From Mytilus trossulus (Eukaryota > Mollusca > Bivalvia > Mytilida > Mytilidae), in NCBI RefSeq assembly GCF_036588685.1, contig NC_086380.1:67592180-67656179 (forward strand): a stretch of DNA of 64,000 nt, read 5' to 3'. Below are positions 24,894 through 36,277 of this stretch, piece by piece. Below the pieces are notes generated by a model. The model searched no databases and was not told the DNA's origin. It saw only the letters and a list, made by a program, of their open reading frames with translations. The position numbers and the translations under genes are program-made. Positions within the stretch are counted from its first letter, which is position 1, and each line of letters starts with the position of its first letter.

Positions 24894-25455
24894 GTTTCGT
24901 AGGGGACATTTGTCCCCTACGAAACTACTTTTAAACGAACATCGTATTGCATTTTAATGTCTCCTACAGACATTCCAGTTTGTTTTACTTTATAAACTAG
25001 AAAGATCTCATTTTTTTCTGAATGTGAGAACCATGTTTATCGATAAATATTAGACAGTGCTTCACATATGAACGTACAACTTATGTTCCGTAGTGGACAT
25101 TTTGATGAGTGTCGTAGTGGACAAAACCGTTTCGATCGTAGTGGACAAAAAGTTTCGTAGTTGACATCAACCCTTTTCGATGTTGATAACATTCTGAAAA
25201 TTACATGAAATTAACCCTTGTTATTTGTTTTGAACGAATAGAATTGACAAAAATAAGATTTACAATACTTGTTTCGTAGGTGACCGTTTTGTTGTGGACA
25301 TATTTACATGTTTTTTTTTCTCTACACAATCTCTATATTTCAATAGTAACAAGAAGATTATATTCATTAAAACACGTACTAAGCTGTACACTGATTTTGT
25401 TTTATAATTTTAAAACCAGATACTGAAGGAGATTTGAACCGTTTCGAAGTGTACA
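24894..25455. repeat. Palindrome and cluster of CGTAGTGGACA boxes
   Basis: Perfect 14-bp arms GTTTCGTAGGGGAC / GTCCCCTACGAAAC around ATTT at 24894-24925. Related boxes follow at about 25089 (CCGTAGTGGACATTTT), 25109 (TCGTAGTGGACAAAA), 25136 (TCGTAGTGGACAAAA), 25154 (TCGTAGTTGACATC), 25272 (TCGTAGGTGACCGTT) and 25441 (TCGAAGTGTACATT). The function is unknown. It looks like the subterminal region of a mobile element, directly right of the tandem duplication. Confidence 0.7.
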
Positions 25456-27769
25456 TTAATAAAAATACGATTTCACTCGTGTCTATTTCATGTGCTCTTT
25501 TTTTGTTAACAATTAAACTGCCATTATTAAAACATCATTTCTTTTGTAAGAACCTTATTTTTATATCTCTTGCAAACATTGAGCATGGATGTTGAATATG
25601 GCGTTAGATCTAATTCAATGTACTGAATGCACAAAAAAATACTTGTAAAGGTCAAACACATTTTAAAAAAAAAGTGGCTGGGACAAGAAATCACGGTTTT
25701 GTAGAAAAACGCCAATAAATCGAGAGATATATAAGTAAATTTGTCTTAGATATCAACCCTTAAGTTTCTTCATTTGTTTTTATTTTCCGTTAACGTCATC
25801 ATTTAACTGTACATTTGCATTTTAATACACACAATACCATCGAATTACGATTATCAAACAAGAAAAATTCCATAGAGTTACAAGTATCATCCCGAATTTT
25901 TCAACGGCAATTTTCAAAGCACTTAGACAATTCCTTTGCACTGTTACGATTCAAATATGATGTAATGGCATAGAACATAGAAAGACCTTGCAGCTGAGTA
26001 ACTAGTGACAAAAACATGCTACATTTGAGAAAAAATACTGTAAAGATTTTAACTATATCTGCCGTCGCATTATTGGGATAATCGTAATTGCAGTTACGAT
26101 TATCTCTTTAATACAAGTGATTTGTTCCAACTTTCCAATTTTTCTCATCCCAGGCATCGATGACCTTAGCCGTATTTGATATATAATGCCCTTCGACGTA
26201 GTACTTGTTTGGCTTTATAACTATTTTGATATGAGCGTTACTGATGAGTCTTATGTAAACGAAGCGCGCGTATTAAATTATATTCCTGGTACCTTTAAAA
26301 ACTATTTACACTTGAAATGGGGAAAACATTCTGACTCATTTATAAATTAAGTGCAAGAATGGACCCCTTTTTTCTACATCTTATATATAAAGATTTTTTT
26401 TTATCCTCTAAGCGCCTGTTGAAATTTTATTTTGTAATGATTGTCAAATGATTATTAATTAAGCTTGGTGGTATATTATATAAGGAAAACTCCGAAACAT
26501 AACTGTTGCTTCATCAGATGAGTTGACAAATATTCTACTGCAATACTGTTAGTAAAATCACATACATATACTGGTTGTTAAGCAATAGAAACATTAAAAC
26601 TATATTTAATAGCTAAGTTAGTATTGGCGAGTCAGTATTTTTTTATTGTTTTTTTTTTAATTTTTTGAAGCATACATATAAGTATTGGAGTTTTGGAATA
26701 CTTGCAACAATTCCTTGTTCCACAAATAAAAAGACAAACTAAAGAAAGTACGACGAAGGACTAGCTTTTAAATAAACCGCGATAGTAAACTTTAAGTTAT
26801 TGACGACGAATTGCTAAATTGGTCACGTGACAAATTAGCTACCTTACTGTTTGTTTACTGATTTGACAGGTTTGTTTAATGTCTAATATTACACCGTTTT
26901 AAACACTAACATTATCACTAATGATATGTAATTGGTCTGTGCTGTACATATTCAATCAATTGAAAAGTGTTAAAATACAAAAAATATTGGGAATCATTGT
27001 GAATTATTGACTCTCTCATTCTACTTTCGTTTTCCGTCCGCATTTTCTTGATTCAAATGAAATAGTGAATAGTTTTATTATTAGACTAGTATAAGGGTTA
27101 CGCTCCCTTTTCCCCAAATACTTTATTTTTTTGGTTTCTATCAATTTTAACTATTTTCAAGTTTTTCTATATTATATTGTATTATATGATATTGACGAAT
27201 CTCGTTAAATATTTCCCAAAATCAACGGTAATGATATAATTATTTTATGTCCGTCAGTTAATGTATTTACATGTCTTCGTTCAGATCCACGTTTAAGCAT
27301 AAACATTTGATTTTTATTTGAAACATTTTATGACTAATGAAATGTTGATCTTAACCTTGAACCGAAGTCTGATATGAAGAAAATCAATTAGGAAATAAAA
27401 AAGTTATTGAAATTTTAATAAATTCGAATCGAATATCTTCAGGTCAATTTAGGTCCTTTCAAGTCCATGTTTAGGTCTATTGTTTCACCTGATTTTGTGG
27501 ATCGGCCAGTAAATCGACATTCTTCTCCTGCTCATAATTAAACTCGTCTAATGAAGGTCTATCTCTAGCTAAGAAGTTAAATTTTGTCAAATGAATACGA
27601 AGGTTGAGGTCTTGGGAAAATGTTACTTTTTTATGATTTATAATTCACTGCGAGATAAAACAATCTTATCAGTTGTGAGAACTTGACATATTTTTGTAAT
27701 CTAATATGTGAACTTTCAAGTCATATCAGTGTAACGGTTAAGATTTATTGTGTCTCTTCTGTTTTGTAG
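25456..27769. other. Gene-free stretch upstream of the B-box gene
   Basis: It holds the inverted decayed third copy of part of the 3-kb unit (about 25849-26125) and a partial copy of the GAGTCTTTTGTAGACGAAAC repeat (about 26230-26300). The 5' exon and promoter of the B-box gene are probably in the right half, but I could not place them. Confidence 0.5.
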
Positions 27770-27770
27770 C

Positions 27771-29453
27771 ATGTCGAGTAAACTGACTGTATGTGGAGTG
27801 TGCGAATACCGCAACATCACCAAACCCTCTGTAGTCTGGTGTTCTGAATGCGACGAAGGACTCTGTGACGAGTGTAAAGAGCATCATGCAGCTTCAAAGG
27901 GGTCCAGAGAACATAGTATTGTCCCAATATCCGAGTACCAGCAGCTTCCTTCCAATGTATTGGAAATAACTCAATCTTGTCAAAAACACAATGAAAAGTA
28001 CGTTATATTTTGTAAAAAACACGATTGTCCATGTTGTAGACGATGTGTTGTTGAAACTCATGACGATTGCAAAGAGTTAAACGCTATTGATGACGTCATT
28101 CGAAATGTTAAATCGTCAAGCGCATTCTTGGAAATGGAACACATGCTTGCGGAACTTTCAGAAAATTTACAGAGAATAAAAATAGATCGACAAAACAACA
28201 TTAAAAGTCTGCAGGAGAACTAGACAAAAATAGAAAGTGAGATTCAGCAGATACGAGTATTGATTAACAATCATCTGGATGAACTACAGGAAAGTCTGAT
28301 GACAGAGTTATTAGCCTCTGAGGAAAGAGAAAACAAAAAAATTAGCTGTGTAATATCATCAATACAAGAGAAAGAAAGGGAGATAATAGAATGCCATACC
28401 AATTTAGATAAAATAAAACAACATGCCTCAGATCTCCAGACATTCTTGGCTATGAAACACATCCAACAAGATGTAACCAAAAACGTACAATTTATAGAAT
28501 CCATGTTGAAAGAAGACAATATGAACCATGTTACCATTTCTTTTGAAACAGAACACACGTTTGAAACTCTACCTACCGCACTGAACAAGATGGGCACCAT
28601 TATATTAGATACCAGGTCAAGTGATGTAACATTAACAAGCAGAAAGAACAAAGAAGCACAGATAATGGTTCCAAACACACATGTTGCTACCATTGATGAT
28701 ATAAATCTCACTTTAAAACAAACCGTGAAAACAATTGGAACAGATATCACTGATTGCTCCTTACTACCTGATGACAGAATGATTTTTTCCAACAACGGTG
28801 GCCAAATAAATATGATGAAAACCGACGGGTCGTTAGATTTTACATTACAGACAGGATCGCTTACATCTCATATACACTATATAGAGGACAGTCAAAAACT
28901 TGTTGTTACATCTGGTCGGGATAAATCAATCAAGTTAATCGATATGAAAACTAGAAAAACTGAAAAGTCGGTTAAAGTCGGTTCATGGATCTATGGAATA
29001 GTTCACAGAGATGGGAAATTGTACTACAATGGATATGGTCGTGGTTTATGCGTTGTAAACTTAGATGACGACTCTAACGCACAGCTAGTAAGCACTGCCT
29101 TGTCTAAATATAGCAGCATTCCAAATTGGTCAGATCGTTTTTATTATATAAACATTGATGATTCTGTAACATGCTGTGATCTTCAAGGGAAACTAAAATG
29201 GAAATTAGAACTTTCAGCATTTCTTAAGCGTGCAATGGGTATTACAGTCGACAATGACGGGCGTGTTTACGTATCGGGTTTTGCTTCTCACAATGTCGTT
29301 GTCATTTCACCAGACGGAACAAAGCATAGAGTATTGCTGTCAGAGAAAGATGGTCTTAACAAGCCACAAGCTTTGTTCTTTGGTCGAAAAAAAAACAAGC
29401 TACTTATTTCAAACCAAACAAATGAGGCATTTCTTTATGATGTTTCAAATTAG
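27771..29453 (+). pseudogene. B-box/coiled-coil/beta-propeller (TRIM-like, no RING) gene with one in-frame TAG
   Basis: The coding exon starts at ATG 27771, right after a splice acceptor (TTTTGTAG, 27762-27769), so the 5' UTR is split by an intron. The frame is 560 codons plus a TAG stop at 29451, but codon 151 (28221-28223) is TAG. Residues 8-50 are a B-box-1-like zinc module (CGVC..CSECDEGLCDEC..HH). Residues 69-100 are B-box 2 (CQKHNEKYVIFCKKHDCPCC..H..C). Residues about 105-275 are a coiled coil, and about 320-560 six NHL/propeller blades (for example GITVDNDGRVYVSGF and NVVVISPDGT). There is no RING finger, as in many bivalve members of this expanded family. Both sides of the TAG share one frame and look intact. 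It could be a recent null allele, a sequencing error, or a gene making only the 150-residue B-box part. Confidence 0.8.
28221..28223 (+). other. In-frame amber codon in the B-box/propeller gene
   Basis: The context reads CAG GAG AAC TAG ACA AAA ATA GAA. The same frame stays open for 410 further codons of good coiled coil and propeller. AAG or CAG is the likely earlier codon in this charged coiled coil. I see no known readthrough context after it. Confidence 0.85.
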
Positions 29454-31327
29454 TCATTCTGTAGAATATGTTTTTTGAAAGCAACATATATAAATATTTA
29501 TTCATGATGTATCAAATTGATGAATTGGTATGCTATACTCGTTTTAAAGGAACAAAGCAAAAACTTTTGTAATCTGTTACAATCGATGTTTATACGCCAA
29601 GATTTGTGTGTAATTTAACCTAGTCGTGATATATGTAATTCTTTCAAAGCAATTAAACATATAATATTTTTAGTAGAAGCAAGAAATATTTATAAATTAA
29701 TTTTAAAATAATTGTTAACCTTGGTATAATTTTTTTTCGTATTTGGTATTACGATATATATAAATCTTATTTGATGGTGATGCCATTAGTAATCTGAACG
29801 TAGCTGAATTACAGTGTATAGTCATACAGCCTTTACAATACAATTTGATAGACGTTTTAACATTAAGACTTCAGTATGCTAACAAAAATGGGTCTATTCG
29901 AACTGTACCTCAATTGATTCCCATATTGTCATTTTGAACCTTTTATAACTTGCTATGCAGTATAGGTTTTCTCATTGTTGAAGGCCTAATGGTGACCTAT
30001 AGTTACTTACATTGATGCCATTTTGTCTCTTGTTATATGCAATCATACCATATCCTCTAACATGGCATGCGTCTACTTTCATCTGATTTAAAAGAGGGAC
30101 GAAGTATAACAGAGTTAAACATCCTGGACACACCGAAAGCACGGATTTTCGTCCAAAGATATGACCGGGACGCGTCTGAAATACGTTCAAGGAACGTTTT
30201 ACCTTCGTAGCGTTCATTCCATCTACTTTAGACAAACACCAGACATCCGCCAACATACGTTACTTGAACGTCCGATAAACGCTTACGTACGCTTATCGTA
30301 CGCCGAAAACACGCTTAAAGCTCGTTGTGTATTGACTGACAAGTTCAATGCATCCAAAATAACTTGCGTACTGGCAACGTACATGATTATTTTTACCAGG
30401 CCCGGCGTACGTCGGAGCTATACGCTGGTGTGTGACGCCGGTATTAGACTGGTTTTTTTATATGTTCCTCGTTTATTTTTCATAGCCTTGTCAAATGATT
30501 TTGACTTATGATAAGTTCCACTTTTGTATCATCGATCATCATCGTCTGTTCTGCAACAAGGTAACAATTAATCAGTATCCATGTGATCTATTGCTCTCAG
30601 GTTGTGCACGTTTTCACATTATGCATTTTAATTCTCGTCTTGAGATATATCAATTTCAAGGAGCTACATTTTCCATTGACAAACCTCGGTCAGTTCCGTT
30701 AAAAACAGTTTTTAATGAGTAACCGCATCGTTGTCAATATAATTGAATTTAATGCGGCTGTCATACAAGAGAGAGGTTTAGCAAGCTTTATTAAACCAGG
30801 TTCAATCCACCATTTTCTACATAAGAAAATGCCTTTACCAAGTCAGTTATTGACAGTTCTTATATATTCGTTTGATGTGTTTGAGCTTTGAGTTTTATCA
30901 TTTTGATAGGGACTTTTCGATTTGAATTTTCCTCGGAGTTGGAAAAAGCTGTGATTGTACTTTTTTTCTCCTTTTTAAAAAAATCAGCATAAAGGAAAAT
31001 ATTTTAGTTTCGTAAAAAAAAGTGATTGTTTAACTTATTCAAGTGACCTTTCTTCTGATTTAATTACTTTTTCGGGAGATTCATTTTCAAAACCTGATTC
31101 ATATATTTAATTTTTCTGTGCTGATCATATTGTAACTATAAATTTTAAAATTGCATTTATAAGTCCATAAAAATAAATAATTGGCATTTTGACAAACCAG
31201 ATTATCTGATATTATTTTAATCAGTGTAATGTTGGTTTGTTATAAATGTTAATTCTGTCAAACATAAAAAGCTTCAAATATCACAGTGATACTAGGAGGA
31301 GATCATATTGTGTTCAGCCTTGATAAA
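29454..31327. other. Intergenic stretch with a CpG-dense block
   Basis: 29965-30060 carries an inverted fragment of the TTGTTGAAGGCC mussel repeat (also near 62740). 30110-30440 is much richer in CG and ACG than its surroundings and keeps medium-length frames open on both strands, probably because of composition alone. 30866-30940 repeats the TTTTGATAGGGACTTTTCG family. A TATA-like CATAAAAAG lies at about 31263-31271, upstream of the receptor gene. Confidence 0.5.
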
Positions 31328-32525
31328 ATGTGTCCAGTATTTTTCTCTGCAATTTTAGCAATTTTTACAATTACCAGTTTTGAAAATTTAGTTATTAAGA
31401 ATGTTGATGTATCTTCTGAAAAAGCAGTAGCAAACCCGTATGATGAGGGTTTACTTTCAGACCTGACTACCACATCCAATTCTGACCATGTGGTATCTTC
31501 AGGAATAACAGCAGTAAACATGTATGATGATGGTTTATATCCTCAGCGGACAACAACATCCAACTCTGACTACGTGGTATCTTCAGGACTAACAGCAGCA
31601 AACATGTACGCCGATGCTTTAAATCTAGAGCGGACTACAACATCCTCGTATGAATTTGATTTATATCCAGATATGACTAACACATCAAATTCCGACCACA
31701 GGATATCTCTAGGACAAACAGAAGGAAACACGTATGCCGATTCTTTATATCCAGAGCGGACTACATCATCCTCGTATGAATTTGATTTATACCCAGATAT
31801 GACTAACACATCAAATTCCGACCACAGGATATCTCTAGGACAAACAGAAGGAAACACGTACGCCGATTCTTTATATCCAGAGCGGACTACATCATCCTCG
31901 TATGAATTTGATTTATACCCAGATATGACTAACACATCAAATTCCGACCACAGGATATATCTAGGACAAACAGAAGGAAACACGTACGCCGATTCTTTAT
32001 ATCCAGAGCGGACTACATCATCCTCGTATGAATTTGATTTATACCCAGATATGACTAACACATCAAATTCCGACCACAGGATATCTCTAGGACACACAGC
32101 AGCAAACACGTATGCAAAAGGTTTTTATCCGAAGAGGACTTCAACATCAAACTTTAGCTACGCGGTATTTCCAAATGGTTCCATACTATACAGGCATGCT
32201 CATCGTGTATATCCAGTTAGTTCTTCACGCTTTAACTATGAACAAGGTGTATACCCTAGGAGGACAACAACATACAATTCTGCCAATAGTGTTTATCAAG
32301 AAAAGATGTCAACGTCAAAGTATGCCAATGACCTAAACCACGAACGTGTAATCAAATCTTATGTTTACCATGGTGGATACCCAGAGGGGGCGACATTATC
32401 CAGTAATAGAAAATATGCTAAAAAGACAACAACATCTAAGTATGATCATGGTGCGTTTCCCGATGGTACTACCATAGATATGTATGACTTTGATGGCACT
32501 GAAGATAAACATCATCAGGGCCAAA
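31328..32525 (+). CDS. Receptor exon 1: signal peptide and 14-residue repeats
   Basis: ATG 31328 is chosen because a hydrophobic signal sequence starts exactly there; the frame upstream has only a GTG. Units follow a T-[TNE]-x-[SN]-x-[YS]-x-x-x-[LV]-Y-P-x-[RMG] plan. The central part repeats three-unit blocks of 126 bp: TTSSSYEFDLYPDM, TNTSNSDHRISLGQ, TEGNTYADSLYPER. N-T-S sequons and acidic residues next to Tyr suggest glycosylation and possible Tyr sulfation. The donor is AAA|GTAAGT at 32526. Confidence 0.85.
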
Positions 32526-35500
32526 GTAAGTGTTTAATTCTAAGTCATTTTTTTATAATGTAAAACGTTTTCATTTTGTTACAACTGACCATCAAAACCA
32601 CAGTTGATATGTCGTAACAAACGATGGTCCCGTCATTATGAATTGCTTAGATCAACATATGCTCGATAACTGCAAATTATAGAAAATTACTAAAAAAAAA
32701 TCCTACCTCAAAATCGCCGTTTCGAATGTTTGATGTGATTTTATCCAAATGTGAATCGTATATGCGACGTAATAACCTTGAGTTTGTAAGTTTTCGTTTG
32801 TTTAAAAGTGACGTTTAGCCATGTCGTCTTTGCGTCAAAAACATTCAACAAGATTTGCAGAATTTGAATTTTATTTCAAAGGAGTAAGTCCGGTAAGAGC
32901 CCATTTTGGCCTCAAAATTCTGGTTCATCGGATGAAAAATGTTGTACACTCGTTTTTTATCACCTGAGTGGCTACTTCAGTCGATTCAATGAGTGTGTGT
33001 GAAAGATTTACACTAGTTTAGTAATTTCAGACGCAGACGTTTAATTCCTTTTTGTTAAGCATTATAATCGGAAACACAGTTATATTGGTTTAACAATTGT
33101 AATTATTCAGCTACAGTACTATTATTCCTCAAATATAAGTCTGGTAAAAATCACCTCGAATTTGGTCTCATCGTATCAAGGTTTTTTTTAATGAACGTTT
33201 ATTGCATTCTATAAATTGTTTTATTAACAATAAATTGAAACTTTTGACATATAATTTTCATATAAATGAACAATTCATAACAAAAAATAATTGACGAAGA
33301 ACAGTAAATGCAGCTGTGTATTTTTTTCTCATTTACAAATGTTGATAATAAAATTTAAGTACACTTTTGAAGATATTGATGATAGCTAGTCTGGTATTAA
33401 TTCTTTACAACATTATTTTTTTCAGACTGAATGGGTGAATTTAATTGTTTATTCCCTAAGAATATATCTCAAAGCTTATTATTTTAACATAATTTTCAAT
33501 CATTCATTCATTAATTACTTTTCAATTTGTTAGATATTAGATTTGGCCATCAAAACTTTTTTTTTTATCTTAAACGTTTTACCATTTAAGTAAAGTGGAA
33601 ATATTTGCTATCTTAAATGAAATAGCTTAAAGACTACCATCTGATTCTTCTTTTCTTTGAAAAATGTCATTTTGTTTTAAACTAAGATATTACCCGTGTT
33701 ACAATATGATTTGCCTGTGCAAGAAAAAGGAATTTATTTTCACACCCAATATATTTTGTTGATATTAGTTTTTGAAATCGGATCAGTTTTATATGGCTAA
33801 AATAGCATTTATAGTTTTAATGTATTTGATGACATTTTGAATTCATATATGTCAATTGAGGTATGATTGACATGTTAGTTTTGACACAAGCTCAAGCTAC
33901 TCACGTCACTCTTTAGAAAATATCGAATTGTTTACTAAAACAATGTTTTCAATTCACATCAAATAATGCACAAATGAACATAAAAAAAACTTTTATAAGT
34001 TGTCCTTTTTTTACATACATTTAAAGTTGCTTTAATTTATACAAACGTTAACAGACACATTTGTGTGACTGTTTTCTGCCCAGTGGTCTGGTTGATGGAA
34101 CTTTAACACATTCCCAAATTTCATTATCAATTTTAATTTGACAGATATAACATCATGTATTTTTAGGACTAACCACAACAAACATGTATTCTCTTCGTAT
34201 AAATCTTAAACGAATTAAAAGATTTATGTCTGGTTATGGTGTGTTTCCAGATCAAACCAGAACGTCAATATTTGAATGGACCACAATATACAATTATGAC
34301 CATAGTGTATATCCCAAGGGATTTAGAGCCTCCAAATATAGTCATAGTGTAGGTCAAGATGGGAGCACAGAAAATTTGTACGAAAATAGTGTTACAAGAG
34401 ACCCCGAGGAGAAAGCAAGTGAGTGTCTAATGAAACGGTATCAGACAAAATTTATATTGTCGATATGGTTTGTTTAAGTAAATTACTTTATTTTGATAGC
34501 TATTTGTTGTTTGTATAAAGCTCATTACTGTCATGTATTCAGAATAGAAAGGGGAAAAAACAAATAGAGATTGTTAAAACAAAAAAATAGTATTTGGAAA
34601 TATTTTGACGTGGTAAATCTCTTTAAAGTAATAATTTTGTTCATTCTGTTTTCATTTTGTTTTCTTATTTCAGGAATTGTGAGAAATCAGGTTAACAACC
34701 AAGAATTCAAAGACTTTTTACAAGAATGCCAAAACGGAACAGTTCTTCAAAAGTTATTATGCTATCCCACCTTAACATATAATATTAGTTTAGTCAACGC
34801 CCTTATTCCCTACTTTTCCGATTTGCGTATATTCTTTGCTGATAATTTTCAAAACTGTAATGGACTTTTTAACAAATTTATTAAAACAAAAAACAACGTA
34901 GTATCAAACGTTGAAGTTCACGATTTTCTAACGAATGATTCTACCTGCTTGGAATTTGCTTCCTTAACTAACAGAAAAGTCCTTCTAACGAAATTAAATG
35001 ACAGAGGAAGCCTTTTTTCAGGGTTAACATTTCCATATGAAAAAGCAAGCCATATAAAATTGTATGTCATATTGAGGCAACATTCCTGTAGATGTGGTTT
35101 CAATCACAGCGATAACATGAATAGCACACAAGTGTCGGACGTCATCAGTATTGATAATTTAATTGACTTTTCTCAAGGAAATGATTGTGTTGATGTTCGT
35201 TTTTTCTGCAACATTAGGCATCACTTTTATGATATTAAGATTTTTGTACCCGATTCTGAGGCATTATATTTACACATTGGTGTGGCAGTTGAAGTTACGA
35301 TAGTCAATGGCTTTGTTTTATCTATATTTCTGCAAAGAAGGAACCGAACACCTGTCACCATTATTCTGTCATTTTTAGCTGTATCGGATATTAGTATGGT
35401 AATTTTATTTATTCTTCCAGCTTGTACCGTCCCACAAGAATATATAGAAAACTATTCAGGATTATCTAAACTTCGCCTTTTTGATTTTCCAAAATGTTTA

Positions 35501-36172
35501 ATTTATACTTTTATTGATGAGTTAAAATACGTATTCAATTTATCATCAGTCTTTTTAACAACACTTTTGTGTCTTCAGAAAACTGCAGCTCTGCTTGTCC
35601 CAATGTGGAGCAAACGACGGTTGAATAACAGAGCTAGTATCATATGTTCTGTTGCTGCCTTTTTCATAAGCATTTGCATTCATTTACCAAAACTCTTAGA
35701 ACAAATTATCAGCATTAATAATTTCAACGGCAGATGTTGTTCAACTTTTTCGTTTGATACATTAAAATACCATTATATTATAACAAACATTTGTTTCCTA
35801 GTTTCTTGTTTGGTGGTTGCTTTATGTACTGTTTATATAATATTCAAATTAACATGCTTGAGAAGAAATCTCCCATGGACCGATAGTCCTATTGTTCAGA
35901 AAAGAAACCGTATATCAGCAATTACAGTTGTAGCCATTTGTATCATATTTCTGTTATCTGAGTCGGTACTAATTGTCACCTCTTTCACTTTTATGCTTAT
36001 GTTCTTCAAACCATCATACATGGAAATTTATGACAATATGTATTATGCACTGAGACAGTATACGGACCTCATTCTCATTTTCGGATGCTCTTTGAACTTC
36101 ATAGTATACATTGTAATGAGCAAGCAGCTTCGCGATAAACTAGTTTTAGGTGTTGTACGGATTGTGAGATGA
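31328..36172 (+). CDS. Rhodopsin-like GPCR with a signal peptide and a 14-residue-repeat ectodomain
   Basis: Exons 31328-32525, 34167-34418 and 34674-36172 join at phase-1/phase-1 junctions (GTAAGT/TTTTTAG, GTGAGT/TTATTTCAG), giving 982 codons plus TGA. Residues 1-18 are a signal peptide (MCPVFFSAILAIFTITSF). Residues 33-395 are about 26 tandem 14-mers rich in Thr, Ser, Tyr and Asp, continuing as about four looser units in exon 2. Residues about 484-683 are a second ectodomain with scattered Cys. Seven helices run from about 684: TIVNGFVLSIFL (helix 1), LSFLAVSDIS (helix 2), NFIVY (helix 7 motif), then a short basic tail. The helices resemble the invertebrate sex-peptide/FMRFamide receptor group. 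The DRY position reads QKT. The GPCR part is certain; the fusion rests on splice phase and on the repeat pattern continuing across the first junction. Confidence 0.82.
31645..32110 (+). repeat. 126-bp coding minisatellite, about 3.7 copies
   Basis: CTCGTATGAATTTGATTTAT starts at 31645, 31771, 31897 and 32023, exactly 126 bp apart. Copies differ at only a few bases, one giving Tyr for Ser (ISLGQ to IYLGQ). It is a higher-order repeat of three 42-bp units. Confidence 0.95.
32526..34166 (+). other. Intron 1 of the receptor gene
   Basis: 1641 bp, AT-rich, starting GTAAGTG and ending TATTTTTAG. No open frame or clear repeat was seen. Confidence 0.7.
34167..34418 (+). CDS. Receptor exon 2: 84-residue cassette in phase 1-1
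   Basis: It opens after TTTTTAG and closes at GTGAGT. It carries further YP-type repeat units (SGYGVFPDQ, DHSVYPKG, FRASKYSHSVGQDG, STENLYENSVTRDP), which links it to exon 1. Its length of 252 bp is divisible by three and both ends are phase 1. Skipping it would keep the frame. Confidence 0.78.
34674..36172 (+). CDS. Receptor exon 3: Cys-containing ectodomain and seven helices
   Basis: About 200 residues of ectodomain precede helix 1 (35274). They include CRCGFNHSDNMNST and several N-x-S/T sites. The whole seven-helix domain sits in one exon. Helix 6 carries FLLSES and the tail reads SKQLRDKLVLG. The frame stays open upstream to 34571 without any ATG; that part is intron. Confidence 0.88.
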
Positions 36173-36180
36173 TGTAAAAT

Positions 36181-36183
<3 letters not shown>

Positions 36184-36271
<88 letters not shown>
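36184..36271. repeat. (GA)44 microsatellite in the receptor 3' UTR
   Basis: An unbroken GA run of 88 bases begins 11 bases after the TGA of the receptor gene. On the transcript it would be a long purine-only tract. Confidence 0.97.

Positions 36272-36277
<6 letters not shown>

Noticed and set aside
28221..28223. Programmed readthrough of the TAG
   Set aside because: No known readthrough signal follows and no conservation can be shown; a mutation is simpler.
28271..28795. 174-codon minus-strand frame opposite the B-box gene
   Set aside because: Antisense of a clearly conserved coiled coil and propeller; composition is not protein-like.
31570..32109. 179-codon minus-strand frame opposite the receptor repeats
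   Set aside because: It is the antisense shadow of the 126-bp coding repeat, which keeps several frames open by periodicity.
34571..34673. Alternative N-terminus for the receptor with a hydrophobic stretch
   Set aside because: It starts with TTG and has no ATG; a strong acceptor at 34673 with matching phase marks it as intron.
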